Below, piece by piece: positions 63,167-64,000 of a DNA stretch of 64,000 bases. The stretch comes from an uncultured Halomicronema sp. Lineage in GTDB: Bacteria > Cyanobacteriota > Cyanobacteriia > Phormidesmidales > Phormidesmidaceae. The first letter of the stretch is position 1. Each line of letters opens with the position of its first letter. The translations under genes and the position numbers were made by a program. The notes beneath the pieces are model-generated. The model saw nothing but the letters and a program-made list of their open reading frames with translations. It was not told where the DNA came from and did not search any database. The DNA lies in assembly GCA_937899725.1 (NCBI GenBank), contig CALCCA010000074.1, forward strand, positions 1 through 64,000, given 5' to 3'.

Positions 63167-64000
63167 CTAACGTTCCTTGAACTGGACGGATTGGTTCAAC
63201 GTGTTCATGCCGAGGGTGATCATCAGGTTGATGATCAAATAGGTGGCCATGAGGATTAAGAACACCTCAATCGGTCGGCCGGTTTGGTTAAAGGTGGTGT
63301 TGGCGATGGAATATAGCTCGGGATAGGCTACGGCAAACGCCAGCGATGAGTTTTTCGCGAGGTTCATAAACTCACTGTTTAACGGCGGAATAATCACCCG
63401 CAGGGCTTGCGGAAAGACTACCAAGCGCATAGATAAGCCCGACGTCAGGCCCAGCGATCGCGCCGCTTCCCACTGCCCCCGTGATACCGATTGAATGCCA
63501 GCGCGCACAATCTCAGCGATAAAGGCTCCGGTGTAAAACACCAGTGCGGTGAGAGCGGCCACGTATTCACGCGAGAGCCGCAGGCCCCCGGTGGCTCCCC
63601 CTCCGTCTTGCACGGTGGGCGGCTGCCAGCCCAAGGCAAACAAAAAGATCCCCAAACCAGCCAGGCCGATCGCCATCAACCCAAACAGCTGTTTTTGACC
63701 CGAGTCCCCCTGTTCGACGATGACTTTGAGGCGCCACTGCCAGACAAAAAAGGCGGCGACGGCCAGCCCAGCCAGCACCGCGAGCCAGGCCAAAAAGCCA
63801 TTGCTGGTGGGCCAGGGTAGATAAACGCCACGATTACTGCCAATGATCACGTTGCCGAGATTCAGCTGGTCTTGAGGGCGAGGCAGCAGACCATAGACGG
63901 CGAAATACCAAAAAAATAGCTGCAGCAGCAGCGGAATGTTACGGATTAGGCCCACATAGGCGCGGCTGATTTTGTGCACCAGCCAGTTTTTAGAAAAACT
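63167..64000 (-). CDS. Polar amino acid ABC transporter permease (AapQ/BztB-type), 5' end outside the window
   Basis: The frame stays open to position 64000 with SFSKNWLVHKISRAYVGLIR, the start of the conserved permease core, so the true start and N-terminal helices lie beyond the window. The visible 277 residues contain NIPLLLQLFFWYFAVYG and a variable hydrophobic insert (about 45-130). The EAA loop follows in IVRAGIQSVSRGQWEAARSLGLTSGLS and VVFPQALRVIIPPLNSEFMNLAKNSSLAFAVAYPEL. A substrate-binding protein gene probably lies further upstream. Calling the start at the internal GTG 63979 would be wrong. Confidence 0.93.
   Translation of the reverse strand, partial: SFSKNWLVHKISRAYVGLIRNIPLLLQLFFWYFAVYGLLPRPQDQLNLGNVIIGSNRGVYLPWPTSNGFLAWLAVLAGLAVAAFFVWQWRLKVIVEQGDSGQKQLFGLMAIGLAGLGIFLFALGWQPPTVQDGGGATGGLRLSREYVAALTALVFYTGAFIAEIVRAGIQSVSRGQWEAARSLGLTSGLSMRLVVFPQALRVIIPPLNSEFMNLAKNSSLAFAVAYPELYSIANTTFNQTGRPIEVFLILMATYLIINLMITLGMNTLNQSVQFKER

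Noticed and set aside
1-64000. tRNA, rRNA, tmRNA or riboswitch genes
   Set aside because: No cloverleaf with a T-loop consensus, rRNA segment or known riboswitch core was recognised by eye; a covariance search could still find small RNAs.

Overview
This window looks like a chromosomal segment of a cyanobacterium, most likely a filamentous Leptolyngbya-like or related lineage (inference). Three things point there: the very frequent HIP1-type octamer GCGATCGC, a CPP1-type DnaJ-like membrane protein, and a valyl-tRNA synthetase carrying the cyanobacterial CAAD membrane domain. No rRNA, tRNA, CRISPR array or intact insertion sequence was recognised. Genes run in short operons on both strands, and the intergenic spaces are rich in inverted and dispersed repeats.

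Region 1 (1-12.3 kb, minus strand) is the most distinctive part: an eight-gene chemosensory operon. In transcription order it encodes CheW, CheR with C-terminal TPRs, a dCache-type receptor, a CHASE3 receptor, a second CheW with a Cys-rich N-terminus, a CheA fused to a receiver, CheB, and a soluble receiver-histidine kinase. Gene order and domain fusions match the Wsp (alternative cellular function) systems of Pseudomonas. The usual REC-GGDEF output WspR is replaced by REC-HisKA-HATPase, and there are two receptors instead of one.

Region 2 (12.5-22.2 kb) is mostly housekeeping: uvrC, an ArsC/Spx-like protein, panB, a CPP1-like protein, an OmpR-type response regulator, a Nudix hydrolase, folK, and the heme A pair ctaA-ctaB. 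Region 3 (22.7-29 kb) holds two GH13 glycoside hydrolases, an SDR, a small membrane protein beside an IS256-type transposase remnant, and a PEP-CTERM protein followed by a clear intrinsic terminator.

Region 4 (29-38 kb) is accessory in character: an AbiEii-like nucleotidyltransferase, a phosphoribosyltransferase, a GPH/MFS symporter, a uma2 gene broken by an in-frame TGA, a lipoprotein, an aldo/keto reductase, an AT-rich RTX protein and a degenerate receiver protein. Region 5 (38.5-50.5 kb) has rpiA, a NuiA-like nuclease inhibitor, the divergent pair moaA/cbiD separated by a 15-bp-arm palindrome, guaA, an SH3 protein, an RlaP-like nucleotidyltransferase, valS-CAAD and a glycosyltransferase.

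Region 6 (50.9-64 kb) has a translationally coupled eamA-araC pair, a dynamin-like/DUF697 GTPase, a YbjN-like protein, a peptidoglycan amidase, a second EamA exporter divergent from an Lrp/AsnC regulator, mutL, and an Aap/Bzt-type polar amino acid ABC transporter whose first permease runs off the window edge.

Two dispersed non-coding repeat families were found by eye. Family 1 has two ungapped 130-bp copies in opposite orientation (12428-12557 and 60437-60566), differing at 9 positions. Family 2 has three copies (36816-36930, 40045-40270, 50552-50660). One copy of each supplies the stop codon of the adjacent gene.
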